A stretch of 64,000 nucleotides of DNA from Ophioderma brevispina (GCA_023653785.1 JAMKCH010049098.1:26764-90763); one strand, 5' to 3'. Shown: positions 12,301 to 24,315, counted from the stretch's first letter. Notes: generated by a model from the sequence alone, not told the origin. Translations and numbers: made by a program.

Positions 12301-13126
12301 TTCCACTAACTTCAACACATTTAGCTGCTGCCCTCACTCAAGAAGTACGAGGGTCCTCATATAACAATGTGTTTTAAAATGGCTAGATCAAGGATTAACA
12401 TGACAAACCGACATAACAAGGTTTTCACTTTTGGTTTTGGCGGGCAAATGGCAGGCATCTTTATAAAATTACAAGCCACCTTGCATTAGTATTACTCCAA
12501 TGTACATACACGTGACTAAATTAGGATATCCAAGCCAACTAATACTTGCAAGGTGAACGTGACATTTTTGACTAAAAAAAATAGGTGACTTTTGATTTTG
12601 CGGGAAAATGGCCGCCATCTTAGAAAATGTCCGCCAATATTGTATTACGTCATACAATGCATACAAATCCTCTCACATTTGTCATATACCATATGAAGTA
12701 TTATGTGATAATGGGTTACTTTTAACATCCTAGTTTTTACAGGAAAAACAATAATTCTGAAATATGGACTTAAACGGCCATTTTGGTTTTATGCAAATTA
12801 CCATTTTTTTTTTTAACCCCATTTTTCTCTATTTACATAGTTTGTTTGGGAAGGTCTTTGAAGGTAATTACCAGCAAACGTATTTCTGTTGCAATTTTTT
12901 CCAGGTCAAACCACAGCTTACTGGTCTACTCTGCAGTATCTTTACTTAACACATCAATTAATTGGTAAAACTCATATCAACAATGGCGGCACCAGACTTT
13001 ATTTTCGGGGGGGGGGGGGGAGTTACTATCAAAAACAAAAATTTCCAACCTGCTGAAAAAAGGGAGTCTTTAACTTCGTAGCTTGCTTTTCCAAGATGGG
13101 ATGCCCCCCAGTACAAGATACCATAT
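12301..13126. repeat. 3' part of tandem unit A with poly-G element
   Basis: Non-coding. It contains GCGGGAAAATGGCCGCCAT (about 12,600), a long T tract (about 12,806) and ATGGCGGCACCAGACTTTAT followed by a run of G (about 12,983-13,021). The last part resembles the reverse of the G/C-tract element at 16,927-17,189. Confidence 0.65.
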
Positions 13127-15330
13127 ATGATCTCAACTCCTCGCAAATGGTCGTTCAAGGATATTGATAGGATCACACTGTGCTCTGTCAAAAAAGAATC
13201 AACCAAAACTTTGTACCGAGCCCCTGACGTGGATGGGCCCTTTTCAAACACCCCCTTCTCACAAGATATGAGCTTACCTCTGCTATAAGCAAACCATATA
13301 ATAATATACCATTGGAGTTCGTGATGCACTGCATGCCACTATGTCCTTGATTCTACACATGTTGCCTATACCACCGACCAGATCCTTACCCAGATCCGGA
13401 GGAGGGCTCACCATCATCGCACTCCCAAACCAAACAAGCCTGTTAACAACCCCGAAAACTACCGTCCAATATCACTACTGTTTGTTTCCTTCAAACTCCT
13501 TGAGTGAGGCTGATCCTGGCCCAGCTGGAGCCATTCGCCGAATCCCTCTTTCCTGACGAACAAGCAAGATTTCGCCATGGCCGGAGCCACTGTCCATCAG
13601 ATCGTAAAAAAACTCACATCATAGAGAGCTTTGAAAAACGTCGTAAGGCGCAGGCGTCATCTTGGTTGACCTTCTGCAGCATAATGACACGTTTGGCACC
13701 AGGGCTTGACACTCAGCTTCTCAGGACCATCCCTGATCGTCAACTTGTACAATTCATACGGGGTTGTAATATGCTTGCAAACCGTACCTTTGTTCTTAAA
13801 GACCAGTGATGCAAGAGCAGTCGACTGCGTATTTTGAGGACAGAGTCCCACAAGGATCAATACTGGGCTCCTATGCTGTTCAACTGTATATGTATATCAG
13901 GGCGATCTCCTCAAGCACATCCAGAACAATATGGCTACGCCGACGATCTTGCCCTTCTTCACCTTGGAAGAAGCTGATGGAACTGAAGTAGAAAGTACAC
14001 TTAACTGCAATATGATCCTACTTGCAAGGCATATCTCAAGACTGGAGACTCAAGCTGAGTGAAGCCAAGTCCACCCGCTACTGCCTTCCATCTTATCAAA
14101 GAGACTCATCGCCAGCTTGCTCATCGCCAGCTTCAATCAACCTCAATGGAACGTCTCTGCCACACATCCTACGCCAACTTATCTGGGAGTGGAGCTTAAA
14201 ATCAGCAGCTTACTTAATCACAGCTCTCGAGTCAGTATTGCAACTTAGGTATCTCGAGGCATAACCTCCAGTTAAACCACTTCTCACGTGCCCACTGCCC
14301 CTGGGTCTGGTCTACAGTGATGCGGAATATGCCTCCCACATGTACAATAGCTCTCACACAAAGAAGCTGGCCCTGGGGGGGGAATCACATATGAAATGGA
14401 TAGGTGTAAGGAGGCTGATGCTTCATAACCCTGGGGTAAAAAAAAACAAGCGGGGCAGAGGACTAAAAAAATAGGGGTCTTTTTGTGACAGCAGCCTAAA
14501 TGTCCCAAAATAAGGGGTTTGGTGTGACAAATTTTTTCAAAATTGTGCCCAAAATGGGGTCTTTTTAGAAAATTTTTGCAAACATTTTAACCAAAAAGGA
14601 GTCTTTGAGTGAAAAGTTTCCCCCCCAAAATAGAGGGCTTTGGTGACATTTTGTTAAATTGTAAGAATATGAGGTCGTTGGGTGACATTTTCCAAAATAC
14701 ATGGCTTACAATGTGCGTCACCCCATCCAAGATAAAGTGCCCCCCCCCTCCCCGACCCTGGAAACAATACTCAAGGAGACATGAAAACCATATTATTACT
14801 GGCTGCCTTTGTCCCCTCCATCCGAGTTTCTCCGTGCTTTCAGGCATTTCACCCCTGCAGTGCTTCGGAAAGAACATATATACATAACTGGTGAATAAGG
14901 CTCGGTTGGACAAGCACCTGCTGCATATTCACTGTCAAAGAATCGCGACCAGCTCAACAGACAGACTGTGCTCTCATCGATCTTTCTATCGAAACGCTGC
15001 TAAACTTGGAACACTGCTTGCTATATACTCCCAGGCCAGGCCACTCCCGGGAACCCTTCACTATCACACCTATGACAAACTACCACCTGGTAACAATCTT
15101 CCACATAAGGAATGGGTCAGCTTGAACAGGTTTCGGGCACAGGAGTCGGTCCAGTCGTTTCCAACAGCAATATGCACCATGGGGGGCTTCAACCATCTCC
15201 AGCCTGCCAATGTTGGCTCTGTCCATCACAGACTGTGGATCACATTCTCAATGGTGCCCTCCGTTCGTCCACCGGTGAATATAGACTTTTCAAACCCGAA
15301 CCATCAACAGTGAGCTGGTTCCACTAACAG
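13127..15330 (+). pseudogene. LINE reverse transcriptase fragment, CR1/Jockey type, copy B
   Basis: Better preserved than copy A. Visible parts: PKPNKPVNNPENYRPIS-like palm entry (about 13,420-13,480, across a frameshift); LLERL/ILAQLEP; FPDEQARFRHGRS (13,545-13,590); VPQGSILG (about 13,845-13,870); the catalytic YGYADDLALLH (13,930-13,962); TWRLKLSEAKST (about 14,040); INLNGTSLP...TYLGVELKSA (about 14,140-14,210); and a C-terminal LNRFR...CQC segment (about 15,120-15,215). Frame changes and stops are frequent. Non-functional as written, unless many of the breaks are sequencing errors (see findings). Confidence 0.82.
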
Positions 15331-16160
15331 TCAACACATTTAGCTGCTGCTGCCTCAATGGCAAGAAGTAAGATGGTCCTCTTAACAATGTAGTTTTAAA
15401 ATGCTCTATCAGGATACATGACAACCCCGCATAAAAAGTTTTCACTTTTGTTTTGGCGGGAAAATGGCAGGCATCTTTTAGAATTACTGCCATCTTGCAT
15501 TATTATTACTCCGATGTACATAAACGTAATAAAGTTATTAGGATATCAAAGCCAAATAATATGTGCAAGTGAACAGTGACAATTACTAAAAAAATAGTGC
15601 ACTTTATGATTTTTGCGGGAAAATGGCCGCCATCTTAGAAAATGTCCGCCATATTGTATTAACGTAAACGTCAGCCAAATATACAAATCATCTCACATTT
15701 GTCAATATCCATATGAAGTAGTATGTGATAATGGTTACTTTTAACTTTTTAACAATAAACATCTGAGTTATTATGCAGGAAGAACCAATAATTCTGAAAA
15801 TATGGACTTAAACGGCCATTTTGGTTTTAATGCAAATTACCATTTTTTCCCAAGCTTCATTTTTTCGCTATTTTAAATATGTTGTTTGGGAAGGTCTTTG
15901 GAGGTAAATACAGCAAAAGAGTATTTCTGTTGCAATTTTTTTCCAGGTCAAACCACAGCTTGACTGGTCTACTGCAGTATCTGTACTTAACCTCAATTAA
16001 AATTGGTATAACTACATATCAATGGCGGCACCAGACTTTATTTCGGGGGGGGGGGGGGGGAGCTACTATCAAACAAAAATTCCAACAATGCTGTAAAAGG
16101 GAGTCCCTTAACGGTTGTAGCTTCCAAGATGGGAGTGCCCCCCAGTACAAGATACCATAT
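15331..16160. repeat. 3' part of tandem unit B with poly-G element
   Basis: Equivalent of 12,301-13,126. It includes the GCGGGAAAATGGCCGCCAT motif (about 15,616) and CAATGGCGGCACCAGACTTT with a long G run (about 16,021-16,060). Confidence 0.65.
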
Positions 16161-16926
16161 AATCATTCTGTTACTTCTGATTAACCCAATAACTAGGCCA
16201 TTCCTAGCCGCAATAAGTACCTCCATATGCATCAAACCCCTTCAACCACCATATAACCAAAATCCTTTTACACCCAAAAGCATATCAACATTCCTATCAG
16301 TTTGGAGGCAACATGGCACATGAAACGTGGCAGGACCTCTTCGATTAGCCACAGTTTATTTTGGTACCCTCTGGGGAAAATGAAACCGAATGTGCCGGCG
16401 ATCTTCGAACTGGGGATCAAGACGGCAAAACGTTTGCGGAGTTGTCTTCGGGTGTTGGTTTTTGCATATCTATGGATGCTACATTATGGAATAACACACA
16501 ATGTGCACTTTTTATTGTTTTGGTATGCGCTGAAGACATGATTGCCTCTTTGTTATTGTAAAGGAAATTGAATTAGCAGGTTTGAAAGCAGTCGTTTTGA
16601 ATTCCATGTTTGCAGTGAATGTACGCGCTGTGTGGTATATAATTCGTGTACCATCTTTTAAACACTGGTGATATTGATGATGATTGCTTAGTCGTGATAC
16701 TATAAAGTCTATGCCTTAAAGAGTTACTGGGGTACTACTGTTTGTTTTAGACTAAATAACAATACTTTTATATCTGTAATTTTTCATGAAAGGATCCACA
16801 TAAAAGCAGTTATTAGGAGCCTTGAAGTCCTGTCTCACATAGAAACTAGAATGTATTTTATAAAAAGTACTGCCCCATTATTCTTCAAATGGTGATTAAA
16901 ACATGCACTCAAAAACAACCAGTTGG
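16161..16926. other. No gene recognised; one locally GC-richer reading frame
   Basis: The frame at 16,361-16,561 (+, 66 codons) lies in DNA with more balanced base use than its flanks. Its translation has no family I recognise and it lacks clear splice or start signals. The segment 16,160-16,300 is A/C-rich and translates to a hydrophobic, Ile/Pro-rich stretch, probably by chance. Confidence 0.4.
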
Positions 16927-17189
16927 CAGTGCCAGCAGGGGGTGCCCCCGAATTTTTCTTGCCCCCCCAGTTTTCCCACCCTAGCTAGAAGAAAAAGTGA
17001 CAATTTGGCAAAATCAGTGATTTTGGCCCAAAATCCACTTTTGGGCAATATCCATGAATTTTGGGCCAAAATTGGGAAGTTTGTGCCCAGAATTTCTTTG
17101 CCCCCCCCCCCCAACAAAAATTTCCACTTTTCCCCCCCTGTTGTAGCGCCCCCCCCCCCCCCAAAAAATGAAGTCTGGTGCCACCACTG
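16927..17189 (-). mobile_element. Poly-G/C tract element with CAGTG ends
   Basis: Begins CAGTGCCAGCAGGGGGTGCC and ends GGTGCCACCACTG, which are imperfect inverted ends. Inside are TTTTGGGCCAAAATT-type phrases and several C runs of 7-14. On the reverse strand it matches the poly-G element of the 3.03-kb tandem unit. The long frames across it, including one of 193 codons, are low-complexity artefacts. Confidence 0.65.
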
Positions 17190-17722
17190 TAAACAACCAC
17201 CTTTTCGAAACTCTACCTTTTGCTTACCGGTGCTTTACCCTGTGTTGCATGCAGTTCTCCATTATAATGTCTGTGCTACTTTAAATCATGTCAACACTGT
17301 TGCGAAAGTGATTTTTGTCTATCAGACAAATATGGAAAGGTCTTTATTCACAAATGCCATATCCAATAAAGTGAATTTGCAATTGCTAAATAATTTCACA
17401 ACATCTTTGAAAGTTTGTGATCGTCACGGTGTCACACAGATAGGGATATTCTATAATCAGGCATGGGCCTTCAGGGATTACTGACTGATGTTATTTGTTC
17501 GCAACTAAAATGGGGGATTGGCAGGGTATCCTCCAAAGAGGTTGTTACACAGCGTGACTGAATGTGACATTTACACTAAAGTGAATGCTTTATCCACCTT
17601 CACCTGTTCTTTGTGGAATTTCAAACCTTGACAGGTGCAAAGCTCACATTCTTGGCCACATACAAACATTCCAAAGGCAGGTGTGCTTGCTTGCTTGCAA
17701 TCTTTTGCCTTTGGCACTCAAG
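17190..17722. other. No gene seen
   Basis: Unique-looking sequence; a short CTTGCTTGCTTGC run near 17,688. Nothing recognised. Confidence 0.5.
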
Positions 17723-18088
17723 TTAAAGGCAGTATCAGCGATTGCTGAATCAAAAAATAAAAAAAATCATCAAAAATAAGATTTTGCATGTCTGTAATGT
17801 GAATAGGTATCCTAACATATCCTACAAGTGATATGACCAAAAGCAACCAAATAAGGACAAAATCAGACATTTTAGTCATTACTGTTGATACGGTCAAAAC
17901 TACAACACATAATTGAATGGCGATTCATATTTTGGAACACTGCTGTTTTCTTCCTTTTCTGACAATTTTTCAGTTGCAAAAAATAACTTATGATGAGAAT
18001 TCTTCAGACTTATCCTTCACTTTTAAGCTATTCCTGAAAATTTTAACTATTTTGACTTTTTCGGGGAAATCTCTGATAGTGTCTTTAA
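17723..18088 (+). mobile_element. TTAA-flanked MITE, family 1 (copy 2)
   Basis: Same length as copy 1 (366 bp with both TTAA borders, 17,723-17,726 and 18,085-18,088). Ends AGGCAGTATCAGCGATT and CTCTGATAGTGTCT. Confidence 0.85.
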
Positions 18089-18483
18089 CATACCTACCAT
18101 CACACAGTCATAGCTTAAGTTTTAAGGTGAAATTATTTAGTATAGTTATTAGGCAGTGATCGTTACAGTTTACCTTCAAACAAAAGCCCCTTAAATGTGT
18201 ATTTCACTGATGTGCCCAGTGAAATGCTTTTAATCATTAGAATATATCAGTTACTTTAACTACCTCAAAGTTCTTAGGATCTCTTTGTTGACATTAAAGA
18301 CCTCTCTGATTTAGAAATGCTAATGGTATACTGTCATGTGAAATCCTCTTTTCCAATCTTGCCAAACATTTGTAATAATTTCACCCAAAAATACAAAATA
18401 CTGCAAATCTGTGAGAGGCCTTGACATTTATGTGGAATTAATTTCTTCTTGAGGTAAAAAATTGCAATTATGTGAATACATAC
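17971..18483 (+). repeat. Local duplication, segment A
   Basis: Overlaps the right part of the family 1 MITE plus about 400 bp of flank. Repeated almost exactly at 18,997-19,504. Confidence 0.9.
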
Positions 18484-18563
18484 ATGAAGTCATACCTCAG
18501 TGGCCCCTTTCTGAGAATATAGTTAATGTATTGCAGTAGCGATTTCTTTTAAAATAACAAATA

Positions 18564-18890
18564 TTAAAGAGATAGGAGGAGGTTTTTGAGGATATGAATT
18601 CTTCTCAATTTGCACCTGATCAGTTCAGACTATTTCAAAGGTTTATTGCACACACAAGTAAAAAAAAAAAAGAAAACCAAGAACTATGTTTTGAACTTGT
18701 CTACTTTTGTAATCATCCCCATATACTTTGATTTTCTGTCATGTATGACAGAAAATTCTAATCATTATGTTAATGATCTTGTTATATAACAACAGCGTAT
18801 TTGGCTCAGGTGTGATCTAATAAATTGGGAAGCATTCCAAATATGCAAATGTAGGTGTTTCTTTCTGAAAATGTCCTCATGTTTCTTTAA
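18564..18890. mobile_element. TTAA-flanked MITE, family 2 (copy 1)
   Basis: 327 bp between TTAA at 18,564 and 18,887. The ends TTAAAGAGATAGGAGGAGG and the complement of TTAAAGAAACATGAGGACA are imperfect inverted repeats. The interior (AAGCATTCCAAATATGCAAA, GGTGTGATCTAATA) matches the copy at 60.4-60.8 kb. Confidence 0.8.
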
Positions 18891-18900
18891 AGGCTGACTC

Positions 18901-18973
18901 AGAGATTTCGAAATATAATTATTTTGAGCAGAAATTAAAAATAGTCATCTAGAACTGAAGATAGTCAGCTAAA
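18901..18973 (+). repeat. Local duplication, segment C
   Basis: 73-bp segment starting AGAGATTTCGAAATATAATT, repeated exactly or nearly so at 19,505-19,577. Followed by a T run of about 23 bases. Confidence 0.9.
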
Positions 18974-18996
18974 TTTTTTTTTTTTTTTTTTTTTTT

Positions 18997-19577
18997 CAGT
19001 TGCAAAAAATAACTTATGATGAGAATTCTTCAGACTTATCCTTCACTTTTAAGCTATTCCTGAAAATTTTAACTATTTTGACTTTTTCGGGGAAATCTCT
19101 GATAGTGTCTTTAACATACATACCATCACACAGTCATAGCTTAAGTTTTAAGGTGAAATTATTTAGTATAGTTATTAGGCAGTGATCGTTACAGTTTACC
19201 TTCAAACAAAAGCCCCTTAAATGTGTATTTCACTGATGTGCCCAGTGAAATGCTTTTAATCATTAGAATATATCAGTTACTTTAACTACCTCAAAGTTCT
19301 TCTCTTTGTTGACATTAAAGACCTCTCTGATATAGAAATGCTAATGGTATACTGTCATGTGAAATCCTCTTTTCCAATCTTGCCAAACATTTGTAATAAT
19401 TTCACCCAAAAATACAAAATACTGCAAATCTGTGAGAGGCCTTGACATTTATGTGGAATTAATTTCTTCTTGAGGTAAAAAATTGCAATTATGTGAATAC
19501 ATACAGAGATTTCGAAATATAATTATTTTGAGCAGAAATTAAAAATAGTCATCTAGAACTGAAGATAGTCAGCTAAA
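18997..19577 (+). repeat. Local duplication, second copies A' and C'
   Basis: A' (18,997-19,504) copies 17,971-18,483 and is followed directly by C' (19,505-19,577). The 417-bp segment B that separates A and C in the first copy (18,484-18,900, holding the family 2 MITE) is absent here. A' carries the right third of a family 1 MITE. Confidence 0.9.
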
Positions 19578-20803
19578 ATGTTCAATTCCAAAGTTAGAGA
19601 TGAATCAGATTTTCCGTTTTCATACAATAAACATTTATGCACAGTATAACAGTGTATAGGATATGGTGTATAACAAAAGTTTCGGATCCGGAATTTAACA
19701 AAGTTGTGATTTTCTATATGAAGGACTTCGATTTGAGCTTAGATATTTCACACAGTGATTAGTATATGGACAAGCATTATGCATTATGCAAAAAACACAA
19801 TTTGTTTGGAAAATGAGGGAGCCTCGGGAAATCTCTGAGTCAGCCTTTAAGGTCTACGAGGGACTTGAAGGTCAATGAGAGACAATTGGCTTTGTCCCTA
19901 TACCACTCAGCATACAGAATTTGAGACTCTTTGAATAACTGATAATGCCACTTTTATCTATGGATACATTTTAGATGAATTCTATTTAAAAAGTAAACAT
20001 TGTCTTGATTGGTTACTGGCATAGCACGGAAGAGTGCTAGAACTTAAATATTTGGAAGCTGCATTTCAATTGGTTATTGATATGAATCGAGGACGTAATT
20101 AGCCAATCAAAAATTCTCTGTGAAAGGCATTTGTGGGATTAATATACGCTTGTTCTTGAAGCACTGCAGTATAATCAAACTGCAAACATGTAATGCAGAA
20201 GAAGGAACTCCATACGTGATTCAGTCAGCAGCGAGTATATTTACACCATTGAGCCAGTTAAGTATTTACCGCGTGTGAAAATTTCATTTGACAATGACAC
20301 GTGTCCGAGATGATCGCCATGGCAACTAATCACAATTCGTTGCCCGCTCCAAATTGATCAAGTCAGCGGTCGTCACCTGTACGCTGGCCCAAACACCCAT
20401 GGTGCCACGTCCCATCAGGTGCACGGGTCGCGCATGACGTCAATCACGACTCCATCACTGCGTTAACCTTTACTTATTGTAACCGAATCACTCCCAAATA
20501 CAACCAAACTGTGATTTTTAGGGCAGCATGCTGAAGTATAAGCACCTTTTAGATTACTGAAGGGACTTACAGTGCTGTCTTGCTTACACGACTTAGAGCT
20601 ACTTCGTGTAGATAGAACGAAACTGTATATAGGACTACTATATTTCCAGTCTTAAAATAGGAAGGTCCTCCTCCGCTTTCTCTTTCTCAATCTGCAGTCA
20701 ATATCAAGGACAAATACTTCTGAACTCAGGAAAAATAATGTTTTCACTATTCATATTACGTTGGTACTTGCTGGGTTACATGAACAGATTTTGCATGCTA
20801 ATG
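19578..20803. other. No gene seen; contains a promoter-like patch
   Basis: No coding exon recognised. Bases 20,230-20,460 are richer in G+C and CpG than the surroundings and carry candidate regulatory motifs, listed separately. Confidence 0.5.
20316..20442. promoter_or_regulatory. Candidate regulatory cluster: X-box-like site and CRE
   Basis: GCCATGGCAAC at 20,316-20,326 fits an RFX/X-box half on the reverse strand. TGACGTCA at 20,435-20,442 is a perfect CREB/ATF site. ACACGTGTCC at about 20,297 holds an E-box (CACGTG). All are short motifs that occur by chance; clustering in a CpG-richer patch is the only added support. No adjacent gene was found. Confidence 0.25.
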
Positions 20804-21173
20804 TTAAAGGCACTATCAGTGATTTGCGAAATCAAAAATTTGAAAAAATAATCAAAAATCAGATTTTTGTTTGTTTGTAACAAGTATGGCTAGCCTAACA
20901 AACCCTTCAAATTATAAGGCTGAAAACAACCTAATAAAGACAAAATCTTATATTTTAATCTTAACTGTCTGTACAGACACTTTCTACAACACGTACCTGA
21001 ATGGAGATGCATATCTTTGGACACTGCTGTTTTCAACTTCCTTTTTTATTAGTTTGCATTTGGAAAAAAAATAACATATACAATTCTAAAGACACATCCT
21101 TTACTTTTAGATGACTACTGCAAATTTCGAATATTTTGACTCTTATGGGTTTGATAACTGATAGTGCCTTTAA
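20804..21173 (+). mobile_element. TTAA-flanked MITE, family 1 (copy 3)
   Basis: 370 bp with TTAA at 20,804 and 21,170. Ends AGGCACTATCAGTGATTTGC and AACTGATAGTGCCT. Confidence 0.85.
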
Positions 21174-21323
21174 AGCAATAGTACATGAAGCACCTGAAAA
21201 GTTTGTATTAGATGAAAACAGAAAAATCCAAAAGGAGTGTGTTTAATTTTTAGTTGAAAAAGGCTATGCAAAATTTTGAACCACTTCTTTGGTTGCTTTG
21301 TGGCTGATTTTCTTACCTGATAC

Positions 21324-21830
21324 TTAAAGCGGCACTGGCACATTTCCACAAAATATGATATTTCTTCAATTTGCTCTCAAATGATAGTCTAGGCCATTGG
21401 AAGAATAGAGATACATTTTACGCATAAAAATAACATACCCCAAAACAGATAGGGACATTGATAAGAGGATAAACTTACATCCAGGTAATTTGTAGGCCAA
21501 CTTTTAAGTTTTCCATAACTTTAATCAACAAATGTGTATATTACGTGAATATTTTTGACTCGTATCACTGATATTAAAACCACAAAGGTTATAGACCGAT
21601 CAAACAGTGTGCATAGTGTGGGAAACATGCATACGGCGTGCGTGTTCTTGTGTTAAACGCCATTTTCGTCGTCTGCTGAATTTAACGTCGCCGGCAACGT
21701 TAAATTATAAAATCGTTCTGTTTACCCATAAGGAAGCTGATTTGGTCTTAATCATTTCGGGTGAGGGCTATTGTATATAAAAGCCTTACAATCATGCAAA
21801 AAATTTTGAACAATCTTGAGGGCGCACTTT
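21324..21830 (+). mobile_element. TTAA MITE, family 3 (copy lacking right end)
   Basis: Starts TTAAAGCGGCACTGGCACATTT and follows the intact copy at 47.8-48.3 kb through to GAGGGCGCACTTT, where the right terminal repeat is lost. Carries the central palindrome (21,679-21,706) with one mismatch. Confidence 0.8.
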
Positions 21831-24315
21831 GTTTTCTAACTAGAAACGTGTCTCAAACTTGCTTCACTTGATGTGTCTATTGCAAAAAACATGATTACAA
21901 TGTACAAGCCATTGTCCACATGACTCGAGTATAAACACGAAAAGGACACGAAAGTGAGATGCTATACCTTACCACATTCGTGGAGGTTACTCTTATTATT
22001 GCAAATATCACTCTACAATGTGCAAGGATTTATCACAATAGAAAACAATGGGGATAACCCATCAGCTCTTTTACACCAGACAGAACAACATCTGGCATTC
22101 TTAAATGATGAACATTAGTGCAGACAAATAATCGAGACCTTGTTATGCAGTTCAAAGAAGGAGTTAAAACCCAACATACACACAGACAGTAACATCTGAG
22201 AGGTCTACATAAAACACATACAGAATCAAGGAGGGAGAGAAACCCAAAGCTAAATTCTGACATAGATATAATTAAGCAATATACACCTTGTAACTTTGTA
22301 ACCAATATGTAACCTTGCACAATGGACACCGAGAGATGGATGCAGAGAGGGAGAGGAGCCCAACCTCTACACAGACAAATTGTCTAAGTTATTCACTTAA
22401 TACATCTCTACTTACCCCTAAATTAGGCGAGTGATAAGAAATACTAAAATTAATACCATGCATTTACTATAATAATTACATGCTTGCACACATGAGGAGC
22501 GGCCCAACCATTCAATTTAGATAGGTAAACATCTAAATATATTTAAATATAAAGTGACCAACGGCAGCATGTGCATTCTATATTTATAAAAAATGTAATA
22601 CAACTTAAAGCTTATAATAACTTAAAGCACTTGAAATAACTGACAAAGTGTGAATACCATGAAGGAGGAGAAAATAAAACCACACTGCCAAACAAGTTCC
22701 TGCTAAAGGAACTTGCATCATCCCCCCTCCCCTCAGCCAGAAAAAGGGGGGAGAGGGGCCCCAAACGAAATTGGGCCTGAACACACGTGTGGAATTATTA
22801 ACACCCTGCAAAAAGGCAAAAATTCCTTGGCACTCAAGTAGTGGTTTACAGTCTCACATGAACTATCAAGGCAAAAAGCAAGGATAACCGGACAATTATG
22901 AGCAGCAACACGAGGTATCGCGTGTTGAAAGCAAGAAACCAATTAAAAAACCTATTTTTTAGCAGACCCTTAGGCGAGAAAGGCTGCCTAGCCTGAGTAT
23001 GTACCTGGAACTCAAGCCAATCGGAAAAAGCGAGAGAATAAAAATAAAAGCATAAAGGAGAACGCGCATCGCAAAAGGCTTGAAAAAGCGAGAGAAGATG
23101 TGTAAGCTGCTCAAGATTCCACGGTAACACCTTTGACTTCTTAAATATTTATGAAAAATATGTAGTAATTCCAGAATTGACTAAAAAATACCAGTACCTG
23201 TAAGTGTGAATGGATTAACTTCAAGACACCATAATTATATTAACTTGCAATGCAACCAAAAAACGTCCACACAAAGTAACATAAATTTATATATGTATAT
23301 ATACTACTTTTAAGGATGACAAATATACCGTAGAAAAGTTCAAATTCGTATTTGCTGGAAGAAGACTTATACGGCTTCCCACACCTCAAATGGTAAAAAC
23401 TTAATACTGCTTGATACATAAATAGTTATTCTGCTTGATAGTACCCATAGCTCCTTAACGAGCAATTGGTGTGCAATAGTCAAAAAACGCAGTCCAAACA
23501 TAGCCATAGAAACTTGAACATTCTCTCGCAGTAAGGTTAACACGTGTAGACTTTGAAGATTCACATTTACACGAATAGAGCTGCAATTCATGTTTCAAAA
23601 CTCAAATTATCCAAATCGAACATAGACGTTAACTGAGATTCACTATGGTAGCCACGATGATAACCAATAAGTGGCAAAAGAAGATAATGCTTATAAAATA
23701 TCCAAGCTGATATATCGTAGTACTGCAAAAACAGGCTTTGCCTCATACCATGCTGTAGAAGGAGAGTACATTTATATTTCCATTTTCAAAATTAACAAAG
23801 TGAAGACTGACCCTAACAACGGCCATGTAGTAAGCAGTATTAGAATTACTAAAATCCCCGCAACTTGTTACAGGCGCACCCCTTTCAAAGTAAACTTGCG
23901 TTGAGGTCCTTCAAATCCAAGAGACTGCGATGCACAATTAAAGTATTAAAATAAAATAACTCATGCAGGTAACCAGAAGGCTCCAATGTCACTCCACTTT
24001 ACAAATTAATATGCTCCAACATTTAACATTCCACATTCCACGATGCCCAATTGACCCTTGACAAAATGATTCAATGACTATATTGCAAGTGAGTCCTATA
24101 AATTCTGCCAGAAGCGATTGTCCGTTGATAGAGGATAATTCAACGATGATACATGTACCATTCACACAGAGTCAAAAGAAAGTATCTTATCTCCAATTCT
24201 GATGAAACGGACAGCTACCTGGCACGTTGTTGCAACAGGCCATGATGTCAGAACATTATCTTCGGCATACTCTCGAAATTAGTGCGCTGACAACACTGTC
24301 GAAATTAATCCCCTC

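Larger units (their letters stand above)
10095..13126 (+). repeat. 3.03-kb tandem unit, copy A
   Basis: Starts at ATGATCTCA.CACTCCTCGC and ends just before the same phrase at 13,127. The whole unit is repeated head to tail (copy B to 16,160). It includes a LINE fragment, a shared insertion inside the LINE (~11,400-11,720) and a 3' part with GGAAAATGGC.GCCAT motifs. It ends in a poly-G element (ATGGCGGCACCAGACTTTAT then a G run at about 13,009). Confidence 0.9.
13127..16160 (+). repeat. 3.03-kb tandem unit, copy B
   Basis: Second head-to-tail copy of the 10,095-13,126 unit, ending at GTACAAGATACCATAT as copy A does. The two copies align from end to end. They differ mainly by scattered one- to few-base insertions and deletions, fewer of them substitutions. 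Confidence 0.9.

Noticed and set aside
16160..16300. Nuclear insertion of mitochondrial DNA
   Set aside because: The hydrophobic Ile/Leu/Pro-rich translation and A/C bias look mitochondrial, but no specific gene could be recognised and the stretch is short.
16903..17484. 193-codon + strand frame, longest in the window
   Set aside because: Its first half lies across the C-tract element (Pro-rich) and the second half has no motif, start context or splice support.
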